Shown piece by piece: positions 15,331 to 25,275 of a DNA stretch of 32,801 nt. Source of the DNA: Candidatus Coprenecus pullicola. Its GTDB lineage: Bacteria; Bacteroidota; Bacteroidia; Bacteroidales; UBA932. Position 1 is the stretch's first letter. The number at the start of each line of letters is the position of its first letter. Below the pieces are notes generated by a model, which saw only the letters and a program-made list of their open reading frames with translations, was not told the DNA's origin and did no database searches. The translations under genes and the position numbers were made by a program. The DNA is taken from positions 1 to 32,801 of the forward strand of contig DVHR01000067.1 in the NCBI GenBank assembly GCA_018711925.1, given 5' to 3'.

Positions 15331-17211
15331 ATGAAAGAAAAGACCATATATATTCTCTGTTGCCTGACCGGCATCACATTACTGAGCTCATGCTCCACTG
15401 TCGTCAGAATGAATATCAATGATCTGCGGAAACAGAACGCTGGCGTCTCACTTTTCCTACCCACACAAACGCCTAGAGAGAGCGACACCTATAAATACAT
15501 CGTATCAAAGCCTGACACGGACACTCTGACCATGACCGGCAATGACGGGAGAAAATACTATCTGATGAGAGGGACGATGGACTCCACCGGGACGGCCAAT
15601 CTCAGCGAGCCTCTCAACGAGGTGGTCATCACCGCAAAGTTCAAGAACATCGCTGAGCGCAACGGCTCAGTCCGTATGGCTTTCAACATCCACGTGCCTT
15701 CCACCATGCTCAATCCACAGTGGCAGGTGCGGCTGACTCCCAAGGCCGTTCTCTATGAGGACACCGTGTCCCTGGAAGTCCTGCTGCTCACAGGCAAGCA
15801 GTACAAGGAGCGTCAGATGAGGGGATATGAGCTGTACAACCGATTTCTGGCAGGCATCATCACGGACACGTCACTGCTGATGCACACAGGACTTCTGGAA
15901 ACTTTCATACAGCGGAACATTCCCCGGATTGCCGCACTCCGGAACGATACGGCCCTCGTGGACACTGACAGCATAAGAGGCTTGTACGGCATCTCGCTGG
16001 AAGAAGCAAGAGAGCACTTTATGAAGACACTGGCTATACAGCGCAACAACATAAAGAAAAGTCAGACAGACGAGAAATACAGGAGGTTCGTCAAAGACCC
16101 GGTGATAACCTACGGTTTCCGGCTCGACACATTGATCGGAGACAACACAGAAGACTTCAGATACACATATCATCAGGCTCTGGGCACCAGGCCAGGCCTG
16201 CGGCAGATAGACGTCTGCCTGACAGGAGGAATCTATTACCAGGGCGAGAAACTGTACAGTATTCCACCCTCAGAGCCGGTCACATTCTACGTCTCCTCAT
16301 TTGCGACCATGACCGAGGATATTCAGAGATACGTGACCAAAGTCATTGAACGGAGAGTCGAACTGAACACCAGGGCTGCCATTAATTTCATGGCCGGCAG
16401 ATCGGATATAGACACAGGCTATATGGACAACCATGCCGAGCTGCAATACATCCAGTCAATCATCTCCGGCCTGCTCTCTTCAGGGGAATATCTGGCCGAC
16501 AGCCTGATAATCACAGCATCGTGCTCTCCTGAAGGCAGTTATAGATTCAATAGCCAGTTGGCCAGAAAACGTGCGGAGTCTATCGCCGGATTTATTGACG
16601 GCAAGGATTTCCGACTGATTGAAAGACACATCCCCGAAAACTGGGAACGGCTCTACGACCTAATCCGAAAAGACAGTACCGTCAATGATCTCACTGGCAT
16701 ACTTGATATATGCGCAGAAACGTCTCATGACAAGAGAGAGCATCTTCTGAGCGCTCATCCTGAATACCCATATATAAAGGAACACCTCTACCCTGTTCTC
16801 AGGGAAGTGGAATTCCAATTCTGCCTCCACCGGAAGGACATGGTCAAGGACACTATACACACAACCGAACCGGACACGGTATATAGTGCCGGAGTACAGG
16901 CCATCAAGGACAGAGACTACAGTAAGGCCGTCAGACTGCTGGGCAGCTATCGGGACATCAACAGTGCCCTGGCATTTCTGGCAATGGATTACAACGCCTC
17001 GGCCATGAACATCCTTGAAGACCTGCCGGTCTCCGGCAAAAGAGACTATCTGCTCGCCGTAGCCCACTCCCGCAACGGCAACGAGAAAAAAGCCGTGGAA
17101 TACTTTCTGAGTGCCGTCAACCAGGAGCGCAGCCTCAGGTTCCGGGGCAATCTGGATCCTGAAATCAGCAGACTCATAGGCAAATATGATATCTGTGCAG
17201 AAAATTTGTGA
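15331..17211 (+). CDS. Lipoprotein with OmpA-like and TPR-like C-terminal regions
   Basis: 626 residues. A lipoprotein signal (KTIYILCCLTGITLLSSC, lipid-bearing Cys at about 21) indicates membrane anchoring. The N-terminal 300 residues are beta-rich, repeatedly mention exported-style segments (LNEVVITAKFKNIAERNGSV) and have no family I can name. At about 345-425 is an OmpA-C-like segment: DSLIITASCSPEGSYRFNSQ followed by LARKRAESIAGFI, with the N-x2-LAxxRA pattern used for peptidoglycan-binding domains. Residues about 530-626 look like helical TPR-type repeats (AGVQAIKDRDYSKAVRLLGS, AVAHSRNGNEKKAVEYFLSA). It probably links the outer membrane to peptidoglycan with the preceding DUF3575 protein. 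Function is not established. Confidence 0.7.
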   Translation: MKEKTIYILCCLTGITLLSSCSTVVRMNINDLRKQNAGVSLFLPTQTPRESDTYKYIVSKPDTDTLTMTGNDGRKYYLMRGTMDSTGTANLSEPLNEVVITAKFKNIAERNGSVRMAFNIHVPSTMLNPQWQVRLTPKAVLYEDTVSLEVLLLTGKQYKERQMRGYELYNRFLAGIITDTSLLMHTGLLETFIQRNIPRIAALRNDTALVDTDSIRGLYGISLEEAREHFMKTLAIQRNNIKKSQTDEKYRRFVKDPVITYGFRLDTLIGDNTEDFRYTYHQALGTRPGLRQIDVCLTGGIYYQGEKLYSIPPSEPVTFYVSSFATMTEDIQRYVTKVIERRVELNTRAAINFMAGRSDIDTGYMDNHAELQYIQSIISGLLSSGEYLADSLIITASCSPEGSYRFNSQLARKRAESIAGFIDGKDFRLIERHIPENWERLYDLIRKDSTVNDLTGILDICAETSHDKREHLLSAHPEYPYIKEHLYPVLREVEFQFCLHRKDMVKDTIHTTEPDTVYSAGVQAIKDRDYSKAVRLLGSYRDINSALAFLAMDYNASAMNILEDLPVSGKRDYLLAVAHSRNGNEKKAVEYFLSAVNQERSLRFRGNLDPEISRLIGKYDICAENL

Positions 17212-17229
17212 AAATTTTTAAACTTTTTT

Positions 17230-17260
17230 TTTGCCAGTGAGAAAATTTGCTCTATATTTG
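17230..17260 (+). promoter_or_regulatory. tRNA-Val promoter: TTTG -33 and TATATTTG -7 boxes
   Basis: TTTG (17230-17233) and TATATTTG (17253-17260) are 19 bp apart, an exact Bacteroidota promoter. The mature tRNA begins 15 bp after the -7 box. Confidence 0.75.
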
Positions 17261-17275
17261 CATCCGCAAAAGCAA

Positions 17276-17350
17276 GGGAGCTTAGCTCAGTTGGTTTAGA
17301 GCGTCTGCCTTACAAGCAGAGGGTCGGGGGTTCGACTCCCTCAGCTCCCA
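17276..17350 (+). tRNA. tRNA-Val (anticodon UAC)
   Basis: The cloverleaf folds completely. Acceptor GGGAGCT (17276-17282) pairs with AGCTCCC (17343-17349). The D stem is GCTC/GAGC (17285-17288 / 17299-17302) with a GG-containing loop. The anticodon stem is TCTGC/GCAGA with loop CTTACAA, anticodon TAC at 17311-17313. The T stem is GGGGG/CCCTC (one G-U pair) with loop TTCGACT. The discriminator is A17350. The next bases are CCG, so CCA is not encoded and must be added enzymatically. Confidence 0.97.
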
Positions 17351-17355
17351 CCGAA

Positions 17356-17397
17356 AAAGGGGTTGTTTCAAAATGAATGTTTTGATGCAACCCCTTT
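17356..17397. terminator. Stem-loop terminator between tRNA-Val and pncB
   Basis: AAAGGGGTTG (17356-17365) pairs with CAACCCCTTT (17388-17397), and an inner stem TCAAAA/TTTTGA (17368-17373 / 17380-17385) extends it. The stem ends in AAA/TTT, so it could stop transcription from both the tRNA (plus) and pncB (minus) sides. Confidence 0.75.
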
Positions 17398-17427
17398 AAG
17401 TTATGTGATATCTCCGCTCTTCCGACC

Positions 17428-18633
17428 CTACTTCTTGAAATCCAGGGCGTCCATGAAGCGGCGGACGACTTCGGGACGGCCTGTGTGCTTGCCGGTGTCC
17501 TCGCTGAGCTTGCAGGTATCATTGTAGAAGTCCCAGGATTCGGTAATTTTTGCCGCGATGAGCTTAATGACGATATTCATGGGCTTTACACCGTCAAAAT
17601 CATTGGTAAAGTGAGTACCTATACCGAAAGATGGCTGGCAGTACTCCACGGCATATTTCTGAATCTCTATAGCGCTGTCCACATCAAGTGCATTACTGAA
17701 TATCACCTGCTTCGTCTTTGGGTCAATGCCAAGAGAGCGGTACTTGTCCACTATACGCATAAGCTGCTCGTAATTGTCCCCGCTGTCCACACGGAGCCCC
17801 TTGAAAAGATTGGCGAAGTCCTCGGAGAAATTGAGACTGAATATCTTCCATCCGAAACTATCGTACAGGAATGTGCCCAAAGCTCCTCTGAAAGTATTGC
17901 GCCACAGGTTCATGGCTATGTTATTGGCCATCTGCGGCCCATACATGCCCCCTATCGCGCAGATAAACTCATGCGCCATTGTTCCGACAGGAAGCACGTC
18001 ATGCTTCATCGCCAAATAGACATTGCTGGTCCCCACAAAGCGGCCCGGCCACTTATGGGAGGCCTCACAGTCCTTCATAGCCCTGACAACAGTATCCTCA
18101 GCCTCGAAAGACGCTCTGCGGCGGGTACCGAAATCACTGTAGACGCAGCCAGCCTCCAGAAGCCTCTCGGCTTTGCGGTATGACTTATGATAATAACGCC
18201 CATAGTCAAACGCGCCACACTGTCCGGTCATAATGTAGTACAGTTCTGAGACAATAGCCAATATCTTGACTTCCAGCAGTATGGTCTCGGCCCAACTTCC
18301 CTCGATGTCTATCTCCAAATGCCCTTCTGAATCCTGGCGCACATCCACCCAGCGATGATTGAAACGGTATCCTTTCAGATAGTTGTAGAACCAGCCGGGA
18401 ATATAGGTACACCTGCGACGCATGAAATCTATCTCGTCATCTGTAATGGTTACGGAGTCGAGTGCCTTGATCTGAGCGGCCAGCTCCCTGGCGAACCCAT
18501 CGGGATAGACCGTATCGTCTCTGTCGGTGAACGAGTATTTGACCTGGGCACGCGGGAAATTGTCAATCACCGCGCAGCACATTGTGAACTTATAGAGGTC
18601 ATCGTCTGTGAAATGGGTTATTATCTGTCTCAT
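17428..18633 (-). CDS. pncB: Nicotinate phosphoribosyltransferase
   Basis: A 401-residue enzyme that joins nicotinate to PRPP to make nicotinate mononucleotide in NAD salvage, using ATP through a phosphohistidine. Motifs: N-terminal TDDDLYKFTM; SDFGTRRR near 166-173; FVGTSN; GTMAHEF with His221 at the expected phosphorylation site; RVDSGD; IFSNALD; FGIGTHFTNDF; and KLSEDTGKHTG. The LRVDSGDN form in place of the more usual RHDSGDP is a small variation. No operon partner on this side: nhaD lies upstream on the same strand, with its own probable terminator between. Confidence 0.95.
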   Translation of the reverse strand: MRQIITHFTDDDLYKFTMCCAVIDNFPRAQVKYSFTDRDDTVYPDGFARELAAQIKALDSVTITDDEIDFMRRRCTYIPGWFYNYLKGYRFNHRWVDVRQDSEGHLEIDIEGSWAETILLEVKILAIVSELYYIMTGQCGAFDYGRYYHKSYRKAERLLEAGCVYSDFGTRRRASFEAEDTVVRAMKDCEASHKWPGRFVGTSNVYLAMKHDVLPVGTMAHEFICAIGGMYGPQMANNIAMNLWRNTFRGALGTFLYDSFGWKIFSLNFSEDFANLFKGLRVDSGDNYEQLMRIVDKYRSLGIDPKTKQVIFSNALDVDSAIEIQKYAVEYCQPSFGIGTHFTNDFDGVKPMNIVIKLIAAKITESWDFYNDTCKLSEDTGKHTGRPEVVRRFMDALDFKK

Positions 18634-18655
18634 AGCCGTTTTTAAATATTAAACA

Positions 18656-18689
18656 GCACCGGCCCGAGACTCAGAATCCTGACCGGTGC
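18656..18689 (-). terminator. Probable terminator after nhaD
   Basis: GCACCGG (18656-18662) and CCGGTGC (18683-18689) form a 7-bp GC-rich stem with a 20-nt loop. Read on the minus strand the stem is followed by a T-rich stretch (TGTTTAATATTT). It lies between nhaD and pncB. Confidence 0.55.
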
Positions 18690-18709
18690 AGTATCTTTCA
18701 AAGTCTGCA

Positions 18710-20077
18710 TTATAACAATGGTACGATAAACAGGTCCTGCAGGATGAAAACCCCTATACCTGCAAGGTAGCCGATAAGAGCGAGCAGGCTTATATGCTTT
18801 AAATACCACATGAAGTTGATGTTCTCCAGCCCCATGGCCACTACTCCGGCAGCCGAGCCGATAATCAGGATGCTTCCGCCCGTACCGGCGCAGAATGCGA
18901 GCAGATGCCAGAAATCACCGTCCGCCACGAAATGCGAAAGGAAAGCCGGATCGGCAGATGCTGCGATGGCGGCAGCATCAGGAATAGGATACATACCCAT
19001 GCTGGCTGCAACCAGAGGTACATTATCGATGACTGAGGACAACAGGCCGATGATTGTATTGATGGCGTATATATTATGTACGCCACTATTGAGTCCTTCA
19101 GCCATAGCGCCCAAAATACCAGCGCTCTCAAGAGCGGACACTGCCATCAAAATACCGAGAAAGAAAAGAATCGTCGGCATGTCAATATGCTTGATGACTT
19201 TGGAGACCCTGTTCTTGATGGACTCTTCGACATTATGTTTACGCCTGTACATCAAGTCGGTATAGAGCCACAGCACACCAAGGGCAAACATCACGCTCAT
19301 ATATGGAGGCAGGCCTATCACACTCTTGAACACGGGCACCATGACCAGAAGCAACACACCAAGCACAAGGATGGTCTTGCTCTCGCCACCAGTAATATAC
19401 GAAGGTCTGAAAGATGCGTCCTCGTTGGTCTGCTGCTTGGCTATCATACCTTTAAGAAATCTGGTAGCAACAGCAGTCGGTATCACCACCGACACGACAC
19501 AGGGCAGAATCAGCGACGCCATCAGCTTGGCCGTACCGACATTGCCCTTCATCCAGAGCATGATGGTGGTCACGTCTCCTATAGGCGACCACGCACCTCC
19601 GCAATTGGCTGCAATGATGATAATGGATGCGAACAGCCATCTCTCCTTATAGTTGGTGAGCATACGCCGGATGAGCATGACCATGATTATGGTCGTAGTC
19701 ATATTGTCCAGCACTGATGACATGAAAAATGTAAGAAAGGCTATCAGCCACATCAGGCGGGTCTTCTTGCGTGTAGTTATATGACGTGTTATCACCTCGA
19801 AGCCACCGTGCGTGTCTATGATGTCCACGATGGTCATCGCGCCTATCAGGAACACGATGATCTCACAGGTGCTGCCGAGAGCGGCCAGCAGGTCCGAGTT
19901 CACGACATCGTGGGTTAGGGCAGGATCGATTTTAGAAGAAAATACGCTCAGAAGGGCCCAAAGCAGGCAGCAGAGGACCAGAGCCACCGATGATTTACTT
20001 ACATTAATCCTATGCTCCATCGCTATCATAAGATAGCCGAGCACAAAGATTACAATCATTGTATAAACAACACTCAT
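18710..20077 (-). CDS. nhaD: NhaD-type sodium:proton antiporter
   Basis: A 455-residue polytopic inner-membrane protein of the ArsB/NhaD ion-transporter superfamily. About a dozen hydrophobic segments run from residue 3 to the C-terminus (ILQDLFIVPLL). Family motifs are present: SSVLDNMTTTIIMVMLIRRM, NCGGAWSPIGDVTTIMLW, LLSSVIDNVPLVAASMGM and AGTGGSILIIGSAAGVVAMG; the two D-N pairs sit in the inverted-repeat halves. It probably exchanges Na+ or Li+ for H+ and so supports pH and sodium homeostasis. It begins 21 bp after the folC stop on the same strand, so the two are likely co-transcribed, although their functions are unrelated. Confidence 0.9.
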   Translation of the reverse strand: MSVVYTMIVIFVLGYLMIAMEHRINVSKSSVALVLCCLLWALLSVFSSKIDPALTHDVVNSDLLAALGSTCEIIVFLIGAMTIVDIIDTHGGFEVITRHITTRKKTRLMWLIAFLTFFMSSVLDNMTTTIIMVMLIRRMLTNYKERWLFASIIIIAANCGGAWSPIGDVTTIMLWMKGNVGTAKLMASLILPCVVSVVIPTAVATRFLKGMIAKQQTNEDASFRPSYITGGESKTILVLGVLLLVMVPVFKSVIGLPPYMSVMFALGVLWLYTDLMYRRKHNVEESIKNRVSKVIKHIDMPTILFFLGILMAVSALESAGILGAMAEGLNSGVHNIYAINTIIGLLSSVIDNVPLVAASMGMYPIPDAAAIAASADPAFLSHFVADGDFWHLLAFCAGTGGSILIIGSAAGVVAMGLENINFMWYLKHISLLALIGYLAGIGVFILQDLFIVPLL

Positions 20078-20098
20078 AGCGCTTTTAACATTATTGTT

Positions 20099-21436
20099 TT
20101 ATTTCTTAACTTTTTTGTTACCCATAATTTCCGGCCATTTTTCCAGGACTTCCGCCACCACATAGCTGCTTCCGCCTATAAAGACCACGTCGTCGGCAGA
20201 AGCCTTTGACATAGCCAGCCTCACAGCCTGCCCCACGTCCGGGACGGCTACGGAATACCTCTTTCCGGCAATCTCCACAAGCCGCTCGGCGGGCATTGCC
20301 CTGCTGCCGCTGGCCTGCGTCATTATATACTCGGCCTCATCCGGCAGCAGGCAGCATACCGACTCCACGTCCTTGTCCCCGGCCATGCCGTATACCATTA
20401 TAATATGTCTTCCACCAGCCTCCTTAGCAAGCTGACACATGGATACTGAGACTGCCTCCACATTGTGCCCGATATCGCATATCACCTCCGGCCTGGATGA
20501 AAGCCTCTCCCAACGCCCCCTCAAACCAGTAATTGCGGCAGCATGTATTATTGCCTCATATACTTCTGAGTCCTTGCTGACAGTCTCCAGGCCAAGTACC
20601 CTGAGCGCGGTCAGCACTGTCCTGATATTCTTTTCCTGACAGGCCGCATGTAAGTCCGCCTCAGATGCGGCCACGACTGCGCCTACACATTCATCGCACA
20701 ACTCCCCGGCACGATAAAGCCGGCTTCCGCATTGCTCAGCCCTGGTCCTTATGACATCATATGCACTGTCAGGAACATCCCCTACCACGACCGGAACTCC
20801 AGGCTTGATAATTCCAGCCTTTTCCGAAGCAATCTGCTCTATTGTATCTCCCAGAACATCCTTATGATCAATACCGATGGAGGTTATTACGCTCAGCCGG
20901 GGAACAATAATATTGGTAGAGTCCAGCCTTCCGCCAAGCCCTGTCTCAATCACGGCTACACGCACATTCTCCCGATTGAAATAGTCAAATGCCATGGCTG
21001 TCGTGATCTCGAAAAAGGATGGAGTTCGCTCCTCTATGAATGACCCGGCCCTATGCATGAAATCCAGCACCTCTCTCTTGCCTATCATTGAGAAATGCTC
21101 CCCGACCTCGCCGGTTGCCGAGCTGACAAGCTTTATCCGCTCCCTGAAATCCACCAGATGCGGAGACGTATACAGCCCTATGCGCTCACCGGGATATGCC
21201 GATGCAAGAGCCGAAGCCAGCATATGAGCCACCGATCCCTTGCCGTTCGTCCCGGCGATATGCACTGCTGTCAATGACTTATGAGGGTCTCCAAGATAGG
21301 CGGAGAAGTCAGACATGGTCTCCAGACCGGGATGATATCCCAAGACCCCCACCTTTTGAAAGGACGGTGCTATGGAATACAGTCTCCGGACGCATTCACG
21401 GTACATCTTTTCGAGTTCCGGCTCTATCTCAGGCAT
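20099..21436 (-). CDS. folC: Bifunctional dihydrofolate synthase / folylpolyglutamate synthase
   Basis: A Mur-ligase-family enzyme that adds glutamate to dihydropteroate and extends folate polyglutamate tails. Visible motifs are the P-loop HIAGTNGKGSVAHM (residues 59-72), YTSPHLVDFRERI, ETGLGGRLDSTN, GIDHKDVLGDTIEQIASEKA and GIIKPGVP, and a C-terminal domain with DIGHN and GGSSYV. I start at 21436 (MPEIEPELEK, 445 residues) and not at the upstream in-frame ATG 21478 (MCRIFPFLRTK). A CATTTTTG -7-like element read on the minus strand lies between the two codons, so the upstream ATG would not be transcribed from it. The gene is divergent from purL. Confidence 0.92.
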   Translation of the reverse strand: MPEIEPELEKMYRECVRRLYSIAPSFQKVGVLGYHPGLETMSDFSAYLGDPHKSLTAVHIAGTNGKGSVAHMLASALASAYPGERIGLYTSPHLVDFRERIKLVSSATGEVGEHFSMIGKREVLDFMHRAGSFIEERTPSFFEITTAMAFDYFNRENVRVAVIETGLGGRLDSTNIIVPRLSVITSIGIDHKDVLGDTIEQIASEKAGIIKPGVPVVVGDVPDSAYDVIRTRAEQCGSRLYRAGELCDECVGAVVAASEADLHAACQEKNIRTVLTALRVLGLETVSKDSEVYEAIIHAAAITGLRGRWERLSSRPEVICDIGHNVEAVSVSMCQLAKEAGGRHIIMVYGMAGDKDVESVCCLLPDEAEYIMTQASGSRAMPAERLVEIAGKRYSVAVPDVGQAVRLAMSKASADDVVFIGGSSYVVAEVLEKWPEIMGNKKVKK

Positions 21437-21494
21437 ATTTTGAAATTTTGTACGCAAAAATGGGAAAATTCTACACACTTAGCAAAATTATCCC

Positions 21495-21520
21495 TATTTT
21501 TGACTGCTAAATTATATTTG
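21495..21520 (+). promoter_or_regulatory. purL -7 boxes (TATTTTTG and TATATTTG)
   Basis: Two exact TAnnTTTG matches lie upstream of the purL ATG at 21523: TATTTTTG (21495-21502) and TATATTTG (21513-21520). The first gives a leader of about 14 nt. The second ends 2 bp before the ATG, too close to give a normal leader. No -33 TTTG is seen for the first box. Confidence 0.5.
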
Positions 21521-21522
21521 AT

Positions 21523-24500
21523 ATGGTATACTTTTTCCGCTCCTCCGAGGGGCAAATCATAGCAGTCGGCTCACAGACAGCATTTTCCGCTGAGACAATT
21601 CAAACTCTTAAATGGCTTTTCTCAGAAGCGGAATTACTTCAGGAACACACAGTCCCAGGTACATTCATCGGACCAAGACGGGAGATGATAACACCATGGA
21701 GCACAGCAGCAGTGGAGATTACCCAAAACATGAACATCTCCGGAATATCCCGCATTGAGGAATACTTTCCGGTAGAAGAATGCCGGTACGCATCCGATGC
21801 TGAAATTCCTCACGACAGAATGCTACAGCGCATATACCACGGTCTTGACGAGGATATATTCACCATAGACCGCCAGCCTGAACCGATACGGCACATCACC
21901 GACTTCGAGGCTTACAACAAAGAAGATGGACTAGCCCTGTCCGAAGACGAGATCCAGTACCTGAAGGCATTGTCCGACAAACTCGGCAGACCGTTGACAG
22001 ACAGCGAGGTATTCGGATTCTCTCAGGTCAACTCAGAGCACTGCCGACACAAGATATTCAACGGCAAGTTCATCATAGACGGAGAGGAGAAGGAGTCATC
22101 TCTGTTCAAACTGATAAAGAAGACATCTGCAGTCAATCCAGGCAGGATTGTATCGGCATACAAGGACAACTGTGCGTTCATCGAAGGCCCCAAGCTCAGA
22201 ATATTCCATCCTGCAGCAGCAGCCAGACCCAGTTTCTTCAAGGAAGAGGAGGTCAAGACAGTCATCTCGCTGAAAGCCGAGACGCATAACTTCCCCACCA
22301 CCGTTGAGCCGTTCAACGGAGCGGCCACGGGCAGCGGAGGTGAGATCAGAGACCGTATCGGAGGCGGCAAAGGCTCGTTCCCCATTGCCGGCACAGCGGT
22401 GTACATGACATCATATCCCCGCATCGACAACGGAAGGGAATGGGAGGCCCGCCCTCCACGCAAATGGCTGTACCAGACGCCCGCGGAGATATTGGTCAAA
22501 GCCTCAAACGGAGCCTCTGACTTCGGAAACAAGTTCGGACAGCCCCTGATCTGCGGCTCTCTCCAGACATTCGAGCACACGGAGCAGGATCCTGACGGAG
22601 CCGAGCGCAAATACGGCTACGACAAGGTGGTAATGCTGGCTGGCGGTGTAGGCTTCGCCAAAATGGCCGATGCGGCCAAGGACCGTCCTTCCAAAGGAGA
22701 CGACATCATCCTGTTGGGAGGAGACAACTACCGTATCGGTATGGGCGGAGGCGCGGTATCTTCCGTGGCGACAGGCGAGTACGACAACTCCATCGAGCTG
22801 AACGCGATTCAAAGGGCCAACCCTGAGATGCAGAAAAGAGTCTACAACGCCATACGCTCGGTGGCCGAGAAAGACCACAACTCTATCATTTCGATTCACG
22901 ACCACGGTGCGGGAGGACATCTGAACTGCCTGTCCGAGCTGGTGGAGGAAGTCGGCGGCGACATAGACATATCCAAGCTTCCTGTAGGCGACCCTACCCT
23001 GTCCGACAAGGAGATTATCGGTAATGAGAGTCAGGAGAGAATGGGACTCGTGATGAAGAAATCCGACACTGATGAACTGCGCAAGATCGCCGAAAGGGAA
23101 AGAGCGCCGTTCTACGTAATCGGGGAAGTCAGCGGAAAAGGCAACTTCACACTGAAGGACAGCCGCAGCGGCAATGCGCCCATAGATTTAGAGCTCAGCG
23201 ACATGTTCGGCTCCACACCTAAGACAGTCATGCGCGGCTCGTCTCCCAAAGGAGGGGCGGACGGGCACGGAGGATTCAGCAAGTTGGAAAAAGCACCGTC
23301 GTCCATGTCTCCGGTGGAACTGACTGATGCCATTACCAAAGTGCTGATGCTGGAGTCAGTGGCCTGCAAGGACTGGCTGACCAACAAAGTAGACCGCTCT
23401 GTTACAGGCCTGATAGCCTGCCAGCAATGCTGCGGAGAACTGCAGCTGCCTCTCAGCGACTTGGGAGTTACTGCCATAGGCTATGACGACCCGGAAGGCA
23501 TAGCCGTATCCATAGGACATGCTCCTGTTGCGGCCCTTATAGACCCGGCAGCAGGTTCCAGACTCGCGATTGCCGAGGCCCTGACCAATATCATCTGGAC
23601 TCCCATAAAGGATAATATCTACGGCATATCCTTGAGCGCCAACTGGATGTGGCCATGCCGCAACGAAGGGGAGGACGCACGCCTGTACTCTGCCGTACAG
23701 GGTGCCAGTGATTTCGCCATCGCCATAGGTGTCAACATCCCGACGGGCAAGGACTCCATGTCCATGACCCAGAAATATCCCAACGGAGAGAAAGTCCTCT
23801 CCCCCGGGACCCTCATCATCTCCGCATCAGGCGAGAGCAAGGATGTGAGATCCACGCTGCGCCCCGTCATGAGGCGTGACAGCGACACTACGCTGATCTA
23901 CATTCCTTTTGTACATGTTGGCAAAGGTGAGGACAGTTTCCCTCTCGGAGGCTCGGCATACGCATCTACAGTAAGCAAAGTGGGCACAAGGACTCCTGAC
24001 ATCTCCGACCCGGAATATTTCAAGACCTGCTTCAACAGCCTGCAGGACGCGATGTTCAACTCCATGAGCAATCCAGTGGTGGCCGGACATGACATTTCGG
24101 CCGGCGGCCTGGTCACGACCCTGCTTGAGATGTGCTTCGCCAACACCACCGGAGGAGCGGACATTGATCTCAGAGAGTTCGCCTCAGCAGACATGCTGCT
24201 GTCCGAAGTTCCTGGTGTAATCGTACAGGTCAAAGACTCAGGCAAGGAAGAGTTCATGCGCAACCTTGGACAAGTCAAGGCCTACGAGATAGGCCGCCCT
24301 GCACAAGGACGCACGCTGAAGGTCCTCTATGGAGCATCCGGTCAGGAACTGTGCCTTGATATCGACGCCATGAGGGACAGCTGGTACCGTACATCCTACC
24401 TGTTGGACAGCATCCAGACAGGAGAGAAACCGGCTTCCGAGAGATACGCCAACTACAAGAAGCAGCCCCTGACATTTGCCTTCCCGAAACACTTTGACGG

Positions 24501-25275
24501 AAAGTACACCATGCCGTCCGAGCGCAAGGTCAAGGCCGCTATCATCCGCGAGACCGGCTCCAACGGGGACAGGGAGATGGCCTGGGCCCTGTACATGGCC
24601 GGATTCGCAGTCAAGGACGTACACGTAACGGACCTCGTCTCCGGCCGTGAGACCTTGGATGACGTGCAGATGATAGTCTTCGTAGGAGGATTCTCCAACG
24701 CCGATACTCTCGGCTCTGCCAAGGGCTGGGCCGGCGCGCTGCTGTACAACGAGAAAGCCCGCACCGCGATAGAGCGTTTCTATGCCCGCAAGGACACCCT
24801 CAGCCTCGGAGTCTGCAACGGCTGCCAGCTGATGGCCGAGATGGGACTGATTACCCCGGAGCAGAAGGATATCTCCCCGAAGATGAAGCACAACGAGTCA
24901 CACAAGTACGAATCAGCGTTCGTAGGGGTAACCGTCGGGAACTCCCCTTCCATCCTCCTCTCGTCCCTGCAAGGCTCCAAGCTGGGCATCTGGGTATCCC
25001 ACGGTGAAGGCCGTTTCTCATTCCCCAGGCCAATAGAAGAGTACAATATCGCCCTCAGATACAACTACAACGAGTATCCCGGCAATCCCAACGGCTCACC
25101 TGAGGCCGTAGCCGCAGTATGCTCTCCCGACGGCCGCCATCTGGCCATGATGCCCCACCCCGAGCGTTGCCTCAGACCGTGGAACTGGGCATATTATCCC
25201 GACAGGAGCGACGATACGGTAACTCCTTGGATAGAGTTGTTCATAAACGGAAGAATATGGCTGGAAAGACAATGA
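21523..25275 (+). CDS. purL: Phosphoribosylformylglycinamidine synthase (large single-chain type)
   Basis: A 1250-residue FGAM synthase that converts FGAR plus glutamine and ATP to FGAM in purine synthesis. It is the long form, with all parts in one chain: an N-terminal PurS-like domain, a linker ([16 protein letters not shown]), two AIR-synthase-like ATP domains ([27 protein letters not shown]; then the second half with PTGKDSMSM and SAGGLVT), and a C-terminal class I glutaminase. In the glutaminase the nucleophile is Cys1098 (LGVCNGCQ) and the His/Glu pair is MMPHPER. It is somewhat shorter than the roughly 1300-residue enterobacterial enzyme. Its stop overlaps a possible phoH start as ATGA. 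Confidence 0.97.
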   Translation: MVYFFRSSEGQIIAVGSQTAFSAETIQTLKWLFSEAELLQEHTVPGTFIGPRREMITPWSTAAVEITQNMNISGISRIEEYFPVEECRYASDAEIPHDRMLQRIYHGLDEDIFTIDRQPEPIRHITDFEAYNKEDGLALSEDEIQYLKALSDKLGRPLTDSEVFGFSQVNSEHCRHKIFNGKFIIDGEEKESSLFKLIKKTSAVNPGRIVSAYKDNCAFIEGPKLRIFHPAAAARPSFFKEEEVKTVISLKAETHNFPTTVEPFNGAATGSGGEIRDRIGGGKGSFPIAGTAVYMTSYPRIDNGREWEARPPRKWLYQTPAEILVKASNGASDFGNKFGQPLICGSLQTFEHTEQDPDGAERKYGYDKVVMLAGGVGFAKMADAAKDRPSKGDDIILLGGDNYRIGMGGGAVSSVATGEYDNSIELNAIQRANPEMQKRVYNAIRSVAEKDHNSIISIHDHGAGGHLNCLSELVEEVGGDIDISKLPVGDPTLSDKEIIGNESQERMGLVMKKSDTDELRKIAERERAPFYVIGEVSGKGNFTLKDSRSGNAPIDLELSDMFGSTPKTVMRGSSPKGGADGHGGFSKLEKAPSSMSPVELTDAITKVLMLESVACKDWLTNKVDRSVTGLIACQQCCGELQLPLSDLGVTAIGYDDPEGIAVSIGHAPVAALIDPAAGSRLAIAEALTNIIWTPIKDNIYGISLSANWMWPCRNEGEDARLYSAVQGASDFAIAIGVNIPTGKDSMSMTQKYPNGEKVLSPGTLIISASGESKDVRSTLRPVMRRDSDTTLIYIPFVHVGKGEDSFPLGGSAYASTVSKVGTRTPDISDPEYFKTCFNSLQDAMFNSMSNPVVAGHDISAGGLVTTLLEMCFANTTGGADIDLREFASADMLLSEVPGVIVQVKDSGKEEFMRNLGQVKAYEIGRPAQGRTLKVLYGASGQELCLDIDAMRDSWYRTSYLLDSIQTGEKPASERYANYKKQPLTFAFPKHFDGKYTMPSERKVKAAIIRETGSNGDREMAWALYMAGFAVKDVHVTDLVSGRETLDDVQMIVFVGGFSNADTLGSAKGWAGALLYNEKARTAIERFYARKDTLSLGVCNGCQLMAEMGLITPEQKDISPKMKHNESHKYESAFVGVTVGNSPSILLSSLQGSKLGIWVSHGEGRFSFPRPIEEYNIALRYNYNEYPGNPNGSPEAVAAVCSPDGRHLAMMPHPERCLRPWNWAYYPDRSDDTVTPWIELFINGRIWLERQ

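Noticed and set aside
17276..17397. tRNA-Val as an attachment site for a mobile element
   Set aside because: No integrase lies nearby, no second copy of the tRNA 3' end is seen, and the downstream hairpin is explained as a terminator.
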